NCBI GenBank assembly: GCA_014359855.1
Contig: JACIYQ010000161.1
Coordinates: 1-12,393 of the forward strand
From: Parvibaculum sp.
GTDB taxonomy: Bacteria > Pseudomonadota > Alphaproteobacteria > Parvibaculales > Parvibaculaceae
Direction of reading: 5' to 3'
Length of the DNA stretch: 12,393 bases
Below are positions 1-6,208 of the stretch, piece after piece (positions within the stretch are counted from its first letter, which is position 1; every line of letters begins with the position of its first letter). The position numbers and the translations under genes were made by a program. The notes beneath the pieces were generated by a model, which was not told the origin of the DNA, searched no databases, and saw only the letters and a list, made by a program, of their open reading frames with translations.

Positions 1-30
1 CTTTGTTCGCCCCCTCCATGGAGATTCAAA

Positions 31-1233
31 ATGGGCTTTATCTCGGACGCGCTCAACCGCATTCAGCCGTCGGCAACCATTGCCGCCACGCAGAAAGCGC
101 GCGACCTGAAAGCCCTGGGCCGCGACGTGATCTCGCTTGCGGCTGGCGAACCTGATTTCGACACGCCCGACAACATCAAGGAAGCCGCGATCAGGGCCAT
201 CCGTGAGGGCAAGACGAAGTATACGGCGGTCGACGGTATCCCGGAGCTCAAGGCGGCGATCTGCGCCAAGTTCAAGCGCGAGAACGGGCTCGACTACCAG
301 CCGAACCAGGCCTTCGTTGCGCCGGGGGGCAAGCCGATCATCTTCAATGCGATGGTCGCAACGCTGAACCCCGGCGACGAGGTGATCATTCCCGCGCCCT
401 ACTGGGTGTCCTATCCGGACATCGTGCTGCTCGCGGGCGGTACGCCCGTGGCGGTCGAAACGCGGCTTGAGGACGGCTTCAAGCTGCAACCCGACGCGCT
501 TGAGAAGGCGATCACAGAAAAGACCAAGTGGGTCATCTTCAACTCGCCCTCGAACCCGACCGGCGCGGCCTATACGGCGGCGGAACTGAAAAAGCTCACC
601 GACGTGCTGATGAAGCATCCGCATGTGTGGATTCTGACCGATGACATGTATGAGCACCTGACCTATGACGGCTTCAAGTTCGCGACGCCGGCGCAGGTCG
701 AGCCGGGGCTCTACGAGCGCACGCTGACCATGAACGGCGTTTCGAAGGCCTATGCGATGACGGGCTGGCGCATCGGCTATTGCGCCGGGCCGGAGCCGCT
801 CATCAAGGCGATGACGAAAGTGCAGAGCCAGTCGACTTCGAACCCGACCTCGATCAGCCAGTGGGCCGCCGTCGAGGCGCTGAACGGGCCGCAGGACTTC
901 ATCCCCGAAAGGGCGGAAGTCTTCAAGGAGCGGCGCGACCTTGTCGTCTCAATGCTGAACCAGGCGAAAGGCCTGAAATGCCCGACGCCGGAAGGCGCCT
1001 TCTATGTCTATCCCTCCTGCGAGGGTTGCATCGGCAAGAAGACGACCGACGGCAAGGTCATCGAGACGGACGAGGATTTCGCGCTGGCCCTCATCGAGGC
1101 GGAGGGTATTTCCGTGGTGCATGGCGCGGCCTTCGGGCTCTCGCCCTTCTTCCGGATTTCCTATGCGACGTCCACGGAAGAACTCACCGATGCCTGCCAG
1201 CGCATCCAGCGCTTCTGCGCGAGCTTGATCTGA
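31..1233 (+). CDS. aatA: Pyridoxal-phosphate aspartate aminotransferase (class I, beta subgroup)
   Basis: Cytoplasmic PLP enzyme that transfers the amino group between aspartate and 2-oxoglutarate; alphaproteobacterial members of this subgroup often also transaminate prephenate (family knowledge, not shown here). The 400 residues match the usual length. Visible landmarks: GKTKYTAVDGIPELK near residues 60-74, the GGK loop with K101 (distal carboxylate binder in the beta subgroup), PYWVSYP at 123-129, SPSNPTG with N175, TDDMYE with D204 and Y207 contacting PLP, the Schiff-base lysine K239 in SKAYAMTGWR, and substrate arginine R375 in FFRISYATS. The residue after GGK is Pro where Gln is usual. 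The ATG at 31 follows a GGAG about seven bases upstream. It stands alone and converges on the M48 protease gene, with a terminator in between. Substrate preference cannot be read from sequence. Confidence 0.95.
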   Translation: MGFISDALNRIQPSATIAATQKARDLKALGRDVISLAAGEPDFDTPDNIKEAAIRAIREGKTKYTAVDGIPELKAAICAKFKRENGLDYQPNQAFVAPGGKPIIFNAMVATLNPGDEVIIPAPYWVSYPDIVLLAGGTPVAVETRLEDGFKLQPDALEKAITEKTKWVIFNSPSNPTGAAYTAAELKKLTDVLMKHPHVWILTDDMYEHLTYDGFKFATPAQVEPGLYERTLTMNGVSKAYAMTGWRIGYCAGPEPLIKAMTKVQSQSTSNPTSISQWAAVEALNGPQDFIPERAEVFKERRDLVVSMLNQAKGLKCPTPEGAFYVYPSCEGCIGKKTTDGKVIETDEDFALALIEAEGISVVHGAAFGLSPFFRISYATSTEELTDACQRIQRFCASLI

Positions 1234-1274
1234 GGCTTCGATAGAATCTCGATTGCGATTCTTCAAACAATGAT

Positions 1275-1315
1275 CGTCACGGCCCGCTTTATGCGGGCCA
1301 TGACGGAGTTTTTTT
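1275..1315 (+). terminator. Intrinsic terminator after the aminotransferase gene, built on a GC-rich palindrome
   Basis: The stem runs GTCACGGCCCGC (1276-1287) against GCGGGCCATGAC (1293-1304), with a five-base TTTAT loop and one C/A mismatch. GGAG and seven T (1309-1315) follow. It lies 42 bases past the aatA stop. The same palindrome core recurs at 12073-12099, where 25 of 27 positions agree, so the terminator belongs to a dispersed repeat type. On the other strand the hairpin lies downstream of the M48 gene but lacks a clear U tract. Confidence 0.8.
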
Positions 1316-1341
1316 CAGGACTTTTGCCGGGTGCCGAACCG

Positions 1342-2154
1342 TCAGACCTGATAGCCCATGCTTCGCAGTTGCTGGGTCAGTGCGGAGATGCGCGTTGTAT
1401 CCGAGGGATGCGTCGACATGAACTCCGGCGGCGGAGCCTTGCCGCCACGCTGTGCCGTCATGTTCTGCCAGAAGCGGAGCGACTGGCGCGGATCGTATCC
1501 GGCCTTCTGCATATAGACGACGCCGAGGCGGTCGGCTTCCAGTTCATGCGTGCGGGAGTAGGGCAGGAGGATGCCGAACTGTACGCCGGCGCCAAGCACG
1601 GCGGCGATGGTGCCTGCGCCGCTGACATCGCCTGCCTGCAGCGCGACCTGCGCGGCCTGCATGCCGACGCCCGCCGCCACCTGCTGACTGTAGCGCTCGC
1701 CGGAATGGCGCGCGGCAACATGGCCCGTCTCGTGGCCCATCACGGTGGCAAGCTGGTCGTCGTTTTCCATCCGCTTGAAAATGCCTTCGTAGAAACCGAC
1801 CTTGCCGCCGGGCAGCACGAAGGCGTTGGCCTCGTCGCCCTGGAAGACCGTGTATTCCCATTTCTGGTTCTGCAGGCCTGCGGCCTGCACGATGCGAGGG
1901 CCGACCGTCTGCAGGCTGCGGTTCATCGCCTTGTTGGTGGAAACTTTCTGCTGGGTGCGTATCTGGTTCCAGGCAGAGGCGGAGAGCTGCGTCATCTGCG
2001 CTTCCGAGACGATCATCAGCTGCTGCCTTCCCAGGGTCGGATTCTGGACGCAGCCGGCGATGGCGACGATGTATCCGGCGGCGAGGCCCTTCACGAGCTG
2101 GCGCCGGTTGAGTTCGACCGGTTCGCGGTCGAGGAACTTGATAGGCGCGTCCAT
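1342..2154 (-). CDS. M48-family zinc metalloprotease, predicted lipoprotein
   Basis: Periplasmic, membrane-anchored zinc peptidase related to LoiP/YggG and BepA, which in other bacteria degrade or quality-control envelope proteins (family knowledge). With the ATG at 2154 it has 270 residues. The N terminus carries NRRQLVKG, a twin-arginine-like motif, then a hydrophobic stretch and a lipobox ending IAGC at C35, so Tat export followed by lipidation is likely. The active site HETGH is at residues 141-145, the zinc-ligand motif HELEAD at 203-208, and the family's conserved THPSD around H249. An upstream in-frame ATG at 2184 would add ten residues but has no ribosome binding site, whereas GGGAG at 2161-2165 sits six bases before 2154. 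The gene is divergent from dps and monocistronic. The substrate is unknown. Confidence 0.9.
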   Translation of the reverse strand: MDAPIKFLDREPVELNRRQLVKGLAAGYIVAIAGCVQNPTLGRQQLMIVSEAQMTQLSASAWNQIRTQQKVSTNKAMNRSLQTVGPRIVQAAGLQNQKWEYTVFQGDEANAFVLPGGKVGFYEGIFKRMENDDQLATVMGHETGHVAARHSGERYSQQVAAGVGMQAAQVALQAGDVSGAGTIAAVLGAGVQFGILLPYSRTHELEADRLGVVYMQKAGYDPRQSLRFWQNMTAQRGGKAPPPEFMSTHPSDTTRISALTQQLRSMGYQV

Positions 2155-2226
2155 TGATGTCTCCCGTGGCGACTGATGGTTCATTTTAGGACGAGCGAGG
2201 GCTTCGTGTCAGTGCGGAAGCCATTT

Positions 2227-2243
2227 ATTAGAATAATTATAAA
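2227..2243. promoter_or_regulatory. Fur-superfamily (Irr/PerR-like) operator upstream of dps
   Basis: ATTAGAATAATTATAAA is a near-perfect inverted repeat. Its inner 15 bases (2228-2242) differ from the PerR-box TTATAATnATTATAA only at the fourth base. Against the alphaproteobacterial Irr box TTTAGAAnnnTTCTAAA it has two mismatches in 14 defined positions. It ends five bases before the proposed dps -35. A similar site sits in the peroxiredoxin promoter. Which regulator binds is inference. Confidence 0.5.
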
Positions 2244-2248
2244 TAACC

Positions 2249-2278
2249 TTGTATAGCTATGTTCGAGAACTATATATT
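2249..2278 (+). promoter_or_regulatory. Likely sigma-70 promoter of dps
   Basis: A -35-like TTGTAT (2249-2254) is followed after 16 or 18 bases by TATATA (2271-2276) or TATATT (2273-2278). It lies directly downstream of the Fur-like palindrome and about 30 bases before the dps start codon. The whole stretch is A/T-rich in an otherwise GC-rich region. Confidence 0.5.
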
Positions 2279-2306
2279 GCGGGAACCCAAACCAAGGAGG
2301 TGCAAC

Positions 2307-2774
2307 GTGAAAGTCGATACCGGCATCGCGGCGAATGACAGGAACGAAATCGCCGAAGGGCTCTCGCGCGTGCTCGCCGATACCTACACGCTCTATCTGA
2401 AGACGCACAACTATCACTGGAATGTGACGGGGCCGCAATTCCGCACACTGCATCTCATGTTCGAGGAGCAGTACCGGGAACTCTGGGCGGCGACCGACGA
2501 GATCGCGGAACGCATCCGCGCTCTGGGCGCCTATGCGCCGGGCACCTATGCGGAATTCAGCAAGCTCTCCTCGCTGCAGGAAGACAACAGCGTGCCGAGC
2601 GCCGACCAGATGGTGAAAAACCTCGTGAAGGGTCACGAGCAGGTGGCGAAGAGCGCGCGCGATCTCTTCGCCGTCGCGGACGAGGCGAACGACGAGGTGA
2701 CGGCGGACCTGATGGTCCAGCGCATGCAGGCCAGCGAAAAGACCGCCTGGATGCTCCGCAGCCTGGTCGAATAA
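2307..2774 (+). CDS. dps: Dps-family ferritin-like DNA-protecting iron-storage protein
   Basis: Dps proteins form 12-subunit shells that oxidise Fe(II) with hydrogen peroxide and store ferric iron; many also bind the nucleoid. This one is 155 residues, normal for the family. The inter-subunit ferroxidase ligands are all present with the spacing of E. coli Dps: H37 in HWNVTG, H49, D64 and E68 in TDEIAER. The N-terminal tail is short with few basic residues, so DNA binding is uncertain. I place the start at GTG 2307 because AAGGAGG (2294-2300) lies six bases upstream; an in-frame ATG at 2259 overlaps the promoter and has no ribosome binding site. A Fur-superfamily-like operator precedes the promoter, which suggests peroxide or iron control shared with the peroxiredoxin gene at 4587-5192. 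Confidence 0.93.
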   Translation: MKVDTGIAANDRNEIAEGLSRVLADTYTLYLKTHNYHWNVTGPQFRTLHLMFEEQYRELWAATDEIAERIRALGAYAPGTYAEFSKLSSLQEDNSVPSADQMVKNLVKGHEQVAKSARDLFAVADEANDEVTADLMVQRMQASEKTAWMLRSLVE

Positions 2775-2827
2775 GGCCCGCAACATCCGGTCATCAAATT
2801 TGAAACCGGCAGCGCCATGATCGCGGC

Positions 2828-2833
2828 TATAAT
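2828..2833 (+). promoter_or_regulatory. Consensus -10 hexamer of the HAD gene, implying a leaderless mRNA
   Basis: TATAAT ends seven bases before the A of the HAD start codon at 2840, so transcription from it would begin at or next to the ATG. No Shine-Dalgarno sequence is visible. The -35 region at normal spacing (around 2805-2810) is poor; TTGAAA at 2800-2805 is 22 bases away, which is too far for a standard promoter. Confidence 0.4.
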
Positions 2834-2839
2834 GCGGTC

Positions 2840-3505
2840 ATGGCGTTTTCCTTTTCTCCCTCCCTTGTGATTTTCGATTGTGACGGCGTGCTGGTCGACA
2901 CCGAGCCGGTGGCGAACCGCGCGCTTGTGCGCGTGCTGGCGGAGGAAGGTTTCCCGATCGCCTATGAGGAGTGCCGGCGGCTTTTCGTCGGCCGCACCAT
3001 GGATGCGGTGAAGGCGCATGTGGAAACATCGCTTGGCCGCGCGCTGCGCGAGGACTGGCCGTCCTGTATCCGCGACGAGACACTGAAAGCCTTCGAGCAG
3101 GGGATCGAGCCCGTTGCCGGGGCGGCGGACGCGCTGCGCGTTCTCGCGGCACGCGGCACGCCTTATTGCGTTGCCTCGTCGGGACGGTTCGAGAAGATGC
3201 GTTTCACGCTCGGGCGTACCGGCCTGCTGCCGTTGGTCGAGGATGTCCTCTTCAGCGCCGAAGAAGTGGCCCGTGGCAAGCCAGCACCCGATCTCTTCCT
3301 TCACGCGGCGGCGCGCATGGGCCATGCGCCGGAGCGCTGCCTCGTGATCGAGGACAGCGTGCCGGGCGTGCAGGCGGGCGTTGCGGCGGGTATGACGGTG
3401 ATCGGCTATGCGGGCGATCCCATGACCGATGCGGCGGCGCTCAAAAGCGAAGGCGCCCATGTCGTTTCCGACATGAGCGCCTTGATCGGTTTTCTGGAGC
3501 TTTAG
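2840..3505 (+). CDS. HAD superfamily IA hydrolase (phosphoglycolate phosphatase / beta-phosphoglucomutase-like)
   Basis: A cytoplasmic phosphatase or phosphomutase of 221 residues. All four HAD motifs are visible: motif I DCDGVLVDTE with nucleophile D13 and acid/base D15, motif II VASSG at 111-115, motif III lysine K147 in GKPAPD, and motif IV IEDSVPG with E171 and D172. An alpha-helical cap is inserted between motif I and motif II (about residues 22-95), which is the C1/IA layout. The substrate cannot be assigned: phosphoglycolate, sugar phosphates and others are all possible. There is no ribosome binding site at the ATG, but a TATAAT lies just upstream, so the mRNA may be leaderless. The gene is 65 bases after dps and converges on trxB with a gap of only six bases and no visible terminator. 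Confidence 0.88.
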   Translation: MAFSFSPSLVIFDCDGVLVDTEPVANRALVRVLAEEGFPIAYEECRRLFVGRTMDAVKAHVETSLGRALREDWPSCIRDETLKAFEQGIEPVAGAADALRVLAARGTPYCVASSGRFEKMRFTLGRTGLLPLVEDVLFSAEEVARGKPAPDLFLHAAARMGHAPERCLVIEDSVPGVQAGVAAGMTVIGYAGDPMTDAAALKSEGAHVVSDMSALIGFLEL

Positions 3506-3511
3506 AGAGGC

Positions 3512-4477
3512 TTACTCCGCCGCCGCCTGATGGCTTTCCTGTGCGGCCAGCCAGCGTTCCGTTTCGAGCGCGGCCATGCAGCCCATGCCGGCTGCCGTCA
3601 CGGCCTGACGATAGACGTCGTCCGTCACGTCGCCCGCGGCGAAGACGCCGGGGATGTTCGTCGTCGCCGTGCCGGGCACGACTTTGAGATAACCGCCCGG
3701 CTTCATGTCGATCTGGCCTTCGAAGAGTTCCGTTGCGGGCTTGTGGCCGATGGCCACGAAGATGCCATGCGCGGGAAGGAGCTTCACCTCGCCGGTCTTG
3801 ATGTTCTTGATGCGCGCGCCGGTGACGCCGGGCGGGTTCTCGTCGCCGACGATCTCCTCGACCACGCTGTCCCAGACGACCTCGATTTTGGGATTCCGGA
3901 ACAGGCGTTCCTGCATGATCCTTTCCGCGCGGAAGCTGTCGCGGCGATGCACGACCGTCACCTTCGATGCGAAGTTCGTGAGGAACAGGGCTTCCTCCAC
4001 CGCGGTATTGCCGCCGCCGATCAGCAGCACTTCCTTGCCGCGATAAAAGAAGCCGTCGCAGGTGGCGCAAGCCGAGACGCCGAAGCCCTGGAACTTCTGT
4101 TCCGAGGGAATGCCCAGCCATTTGGCCTGTGCGCCCGTTGCGACGATGACGGCATCGGCTGTGTAGATCGTGCCGCTGTCGCCGGTGAGGCGGAAGGGGC
4201 GTTTGCCGAGCTCGGCGCTTGTGATCGTATCGGCGACGATATCGGTGCCGACATGGCGCGCCTGCGCTTCCATCTGCTCCATCAGCCAGGGGCCCTGAAT
4301 CGCCTCGGCGAAGCCCGGATAATTCTCGACATCGGTGGTGATGGTGAGCTGCCCGCCCGGCTGGATGCCCTGGACGAGCACGGGCTCGAGCATGGCGCGC
4401 GCGGCATAGATCGCGGCGGTGTAGCCTGCGGCGCCGCCGCCGATGATGAGAACTTTGGCGTGTTTCGTGTCGGGCAT
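3512..4477 (-). CDS. trxB: Thioredoxin-disulfide reductase
   Basis: A cytoplasmic flavoprotein that passes NADPH electrons to thioredoxin, which in turn feeds peroxiredoxins and ribonucleotide reductase. It has 321 residues, the normal low-molecular-weight type. In order: FAD-binding GGGAAG at 13-18, the redox-active CATC at C137-C140, the NADPH-binding GGGNTA at 154-159 with HRRDSFRA at 177-184 (arginines that favour NADPH), and a second FAD motif GVFAAGD near the C terminus. The C terminus ends in a short Ala/Gln-rich tail. The gene lies 109 bases downstream of the peroxiredoxin gene on the same strand and appears to have its own promoter at 4549-4577. Read-through from the peroxiredoxin promoter is possible because no terminator separates them. 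Confidence 0.96.
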   Translation of the reverse strand: MPDTKHAKVLIIGGGAAGYTAAIYAARAMLEPVLVQGIQPGGQLTITTDVENYPGFAEAIQGPWLMEQMEAQARHVGTDIVADTITSAELGKRPFRLTGDSGTIYTADAVIVATGAQAKWLGIPSEQKFQGFGVSACATCDGFFYRGKEVLLIGGGNTAVEEALFLTNFASKVTVVHRRDSFRAERIMQERLFRNPKIEVVWDSVVEEIVGDENPPGVTGARIKNIKTGEVKLLPAHGIFVAIGHKPATELFEGQIDMKPGGYLKVVPGTATTNIPGVFAAGDVTDDVYRQAVTAAGMGCMAALETERWLAAQESHQAAAE

Positions 4478-4548
4478 GATGCTTCCGTGCGCTTGAGCCG
4501 TCGAGAAGGCGGGCCGTGAAAGGGGGGCATTTGGCGAGCCCTGCCGAC

Positions 4549-4577
4549 ACTATACAGGTGCCGGCCGGGCCCGCCAA
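4549..4577 (-). promoter_or_regulatory. Sigma-70 promoter of trxB
   Basis: Read on the minus strand, TTGGCG (4577-4572) is followed after exactly 17 bases by TATAGT (4554-4549). Transcription would start near 4542 and give a leader of about 65 bases before the trxB ATG. It lies in the gap between the peroxiredoxin stop and the trxB start. Confidence 0.6.
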
Positions 4578-4586
4578 AAGTGCGGT

Positions 4587-5192
4587 TCAGAGCGCTTCGG
4601 CGTGTGCGCCCAGATATCTGGCGACGCCACTCGCGTCCGCCGTCATGCCTTCGTCGCCCTTGTTCCAGCCGGCAGGGCAGACTTCGCCATGCTCTTCGTG
4701 GAACTGCAGCGCATCGGCCATGCGGAGCGCCTCGTCGGCGTTGCGGCCGAGCGGCAGGTCGTTCACGAGCTGATGGCGGACGATGCCTTCGCGGTCGATG
4801 AGGAAGGTGCCGCGCAGCGCCACGCCGTCCTTCTCGATCAGCACGTCATAGTCGCGCGCGATCTGCTTGGTCATGTCGGCCACCATCGGGAACTTCACGG
4901 GGCCGAGGCCGCCATCCTTCGGCGCGGTGTTGCGCCAGGCGGCATGGGTGAACTGGCTGTCGACCGAGACGGCGACGACCTTCACGTTTATTGCCTCGAA
5001 TTTCGGCACGCGGTTCGAATAGGCGAGGATTTCGGAGGGGCATACGAAGGTGAAATCCAGCGGGTAGAAGAACACGAGCCCGTAAGAGCCGTTGAGGTAT
5101 GAGCGGAGGTTGAAATCCTCGACGATGTCGCCATCCGGCAGGACGGCGGCTGCGGTGAAATCGGGGGCCTGCTTGCCTACGAGTACGGCCAT
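4587..5192 (-). CDS. Typical 2-Cys peroxiredoxin (AhpC/TSA, Prx1 type)
   Basis: A thiol peroxidase that reduces hydrogen peroxide and organic peroxides and is regenerated by thioredoxin or AhpF-type reductases; trxB next door suggests the thioredoxin route. It has 201 residues from the ATG at 5192, chosen because AAGGAG (5202-5207) lies nine bases upstream; a longer frame starting at 5264 would begin inside the promoter. The peroxidatic cysteine is C51 in DFTFVCPSE with T48, the active-site arginine is R127 in LRGTFLIDREG, and the resolving cysteine is C172 in EVCPAGW. A GGLG motif is present (94-97), but the C terminus lacks the YF motif that makes eukaryotic Prx prone to overoxidation. The promoter overlaps a Fur-superfamily-like operator. 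Confidence 0.94.
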   Translation of the reverse strand: MAVLVGKQAPDFTAAAVLPDGDIVEDFNLRSYLNGSYGLVFFYPLDFTFVCPSEILAYSNRVPKFEAINVKVVAVSVDSQFTHAAWRNTAPKDGGLGPVKFPMVADMTKQIARDYDVLIEKDGVALRGTFLIDREGIVRHQLVNDLPLGRNADEALRMADALQFHEEHGEVCPAGWNKGDEGMTADASGVARYLGAHAEAL

Positions 5193-5251
5193 ATACGAAA
5201 ACTCCTTTGAAACGGGGTGACGAGCCCCGGCAACGACCCGGGCTTTCTCGT

Positions 5252-5280
5252 TATTTAGACGCATTCTAAAACATATTCAA
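5252..5280 (-). promoter_or_regulatory. Promoter of the peroxiredoxin gene
   Basis: On the minus strand TTGAAT (5280-5275) is followed after 17 bases by TAAATA (5257-5252). The start point would be near 5245, leaving a leader of about 53 bases. The palindrome at 5254-5270 covers most of the spacer and the -10, as expected for a repressor site. Confidence 0.55.
5254..5270. promoter_or_regulatory. Irr-box-like operator in the peroxiredoxin promoter
   Basis: TTTAGACGCATTCTAAA matches the alphaproteobacterial Irr box (ICE) TTTAGAAnnnTTCTAAA at 13 of 14 defined positions. It overlaps the proposed -10 and spacer. The dps promoter carries a related palindrome. OxyR or another Fur-family regulator cannot be excluded from sequence. 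Confidence 0.55.
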
Positions 5281-5345
5281 GGGAATTTGCTGCTCTGCGA
5301 CAAGATGGCAGGGGGGATTCGGGAGGGAAATTGCGATTGAGTGCG

Positions 5346-5373
5346 CCTGATTTGTAATCAGGGGGTCGACCCC
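5346..5373. other. tRNA-Thr-like anticodon arm remnant followed by a 12-bp palindrome
   Basis: CCTGATTTGTAATCAGG (5346-5362) folds as a five-pair stem with the seven-base loop TTTGTAA, that is, an anticodon arm with anticodon TGT. It continues into GGGTCG, resembling the variable loop of bacterial tRNA-Thr. No acceptor stem, D arm or T arm is present, so it is not a tRNA gene. GGGGTCGACCCC (5362-5373) is a perfect palindrome overlapping the arm's end. Its place at the edge of the A/T-richer DUF5131/tcmP islet suggests an old integration site, but no integrase or second copy is visible. Confidence 0.3.
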
Positions 5374-5446
5374 AGAAATAAAGGCGTTGAGGCTGAGAGT
5401 CGATGCTGATTCACTCGAAAATACGATTCGATACCGGAGAATCACT

Positions 5447-6208
5447 ATGGCCGAAACTTCAATCGAATGGACTGACGCAACGTGGAATCCGGTTGCTGGT
5501 TGCGCAATTGCGACGGCGGGCTGCACCAATTGCTATGCCATGCGCATGGCAGCGCGTCTTGAGGCGATGGGTGTTGAAAAGTACGACGGGCTAACCCGGA
5601 AAAGTGGTGAACGATACGTCTGGACCGGCCGGGTGCGGCTCGATCACGCTTCACTGGAAGTTCCCGGCCGTTGGCGGAAGCCTCGCAAAGTCTTCGTCAA
5701 TTCGATGTCGGACCTGTTTCATCCCGACGTGCCTGCGGAGTTCATTCGTCAGGTATGGAGCGTCATGGAAGAGACACCTCGGCACACGTATCAGATACTC
5801 ACCAAGCGTCCGGAGCGGATGGCCGAGATTCTAGCGAAAGATTTTCCGGTTTTGCCCAATGTTTGGCTGGGAGCTAGTGTAGAGGACGCCGCCGTCATCA
5901 ACCGTCTCGATGAACTTCGGAAAGTCCGTGCCGCTATCCGGTTCGTTTCGTTCGAGCCGTTAATCGGTTCGGTGGCCAAAGCCAACCTGAAGAAAATTCA
6001 TTGGGCAATCGTCGGCGGCGAGAGTGGCCCGCGGGCCAGACATATGGACCCTGTATGGGTAGAGGAAATTCAGCGTCTGTGCCGCCGCTACGGCACTGCG
6101 TTCTTCTTCAAGCAGTGGGGGGGGAGAAACAAGAAAGCGGCAGGTCGTATGCTGAATGGACAGACTTGGAACGAGTATCCAGTTACCCAGCCCGAGCTAT
6201 CCGCTTAG
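5447..6208 (+). CDS. DUF5131 (phage Gp37/Gp68 family) three-cysteine-motif protein
   Basis: This family is found in phages and in mobile or accessory bacterial DNA; its biochemical role is not established as far as I know. The protein has 253 residues. The N terminus begins with the family signature SIEWTDATWNPVAGC, giving C19-x6-C26-x2-C29 followed by YA. This resembles the CX3CX2C iron-sulfur motif of radical SAM enzymes with a longer first spacing, so a [4Fe-4S] cluster is plausible but unproven. Further family marks are FVNSMSDLFHP, the LTKRPERM segment, IVGGESGPRAR and FFFKQWGG near the C terminus. ATG 5447 is chosen because GGAGA (5436-5440) lies six bases upstream; the frame is open back to 5387 without a better start. 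It converges on tcmP and the two genes overlap by 26 bases. Confidence 0.88.
   Translation: MAETSIEWTDATWNPVAGCAIATAGCTNCYAMRMAARLEAMGVEKYDGLTRKSGERYVWTGRVRLDHASLEVPGRWRKPRKVFVNSMSDLFHPDVPAEFIRQVWSVMEETPRHTYQILTKRPERMAEILAKDFPVLPNVWLGASVEDAAVINRLDELRKVRAAIRFVSFEPLIGSVAKANLKKIHWAIVGGESGPRARHMDPVWVEEIQRLCRRYGTAFFFKQWGGRNKKAAGRMLNGQTWNEYPVTQPELSA

Noticed and set aside
1270..2157. Open frame on the plus strand opposite the M48 protease
   Set aside because: It starts within the terminator hairpin and covers an M48 gene with a complete HETGH active site and lipoprotein signal; its own translation shows no family.
2181..2786. Minus-strand frame over dps
   Set aside because: The dps ferroxidase residues and strong ribosome binding site fix the plus strand as coding.
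3441..4577. Long minus-strand and plus-strand frames over trxB
   Set aside because: TrxB is complete with both FAD motifs, CATC and NADPH motifs; the others are low-complexity Arg/Gly/His-rich shadows.
5266..5529. Minus-strand 87-codon frame across the peroxiredoxin promoter and the start of the DUF5131 gene
   Set aside because: No homology, no ribosome binding site, and it runs through regulatory DNA and the conserved N terminus of DUF5131.
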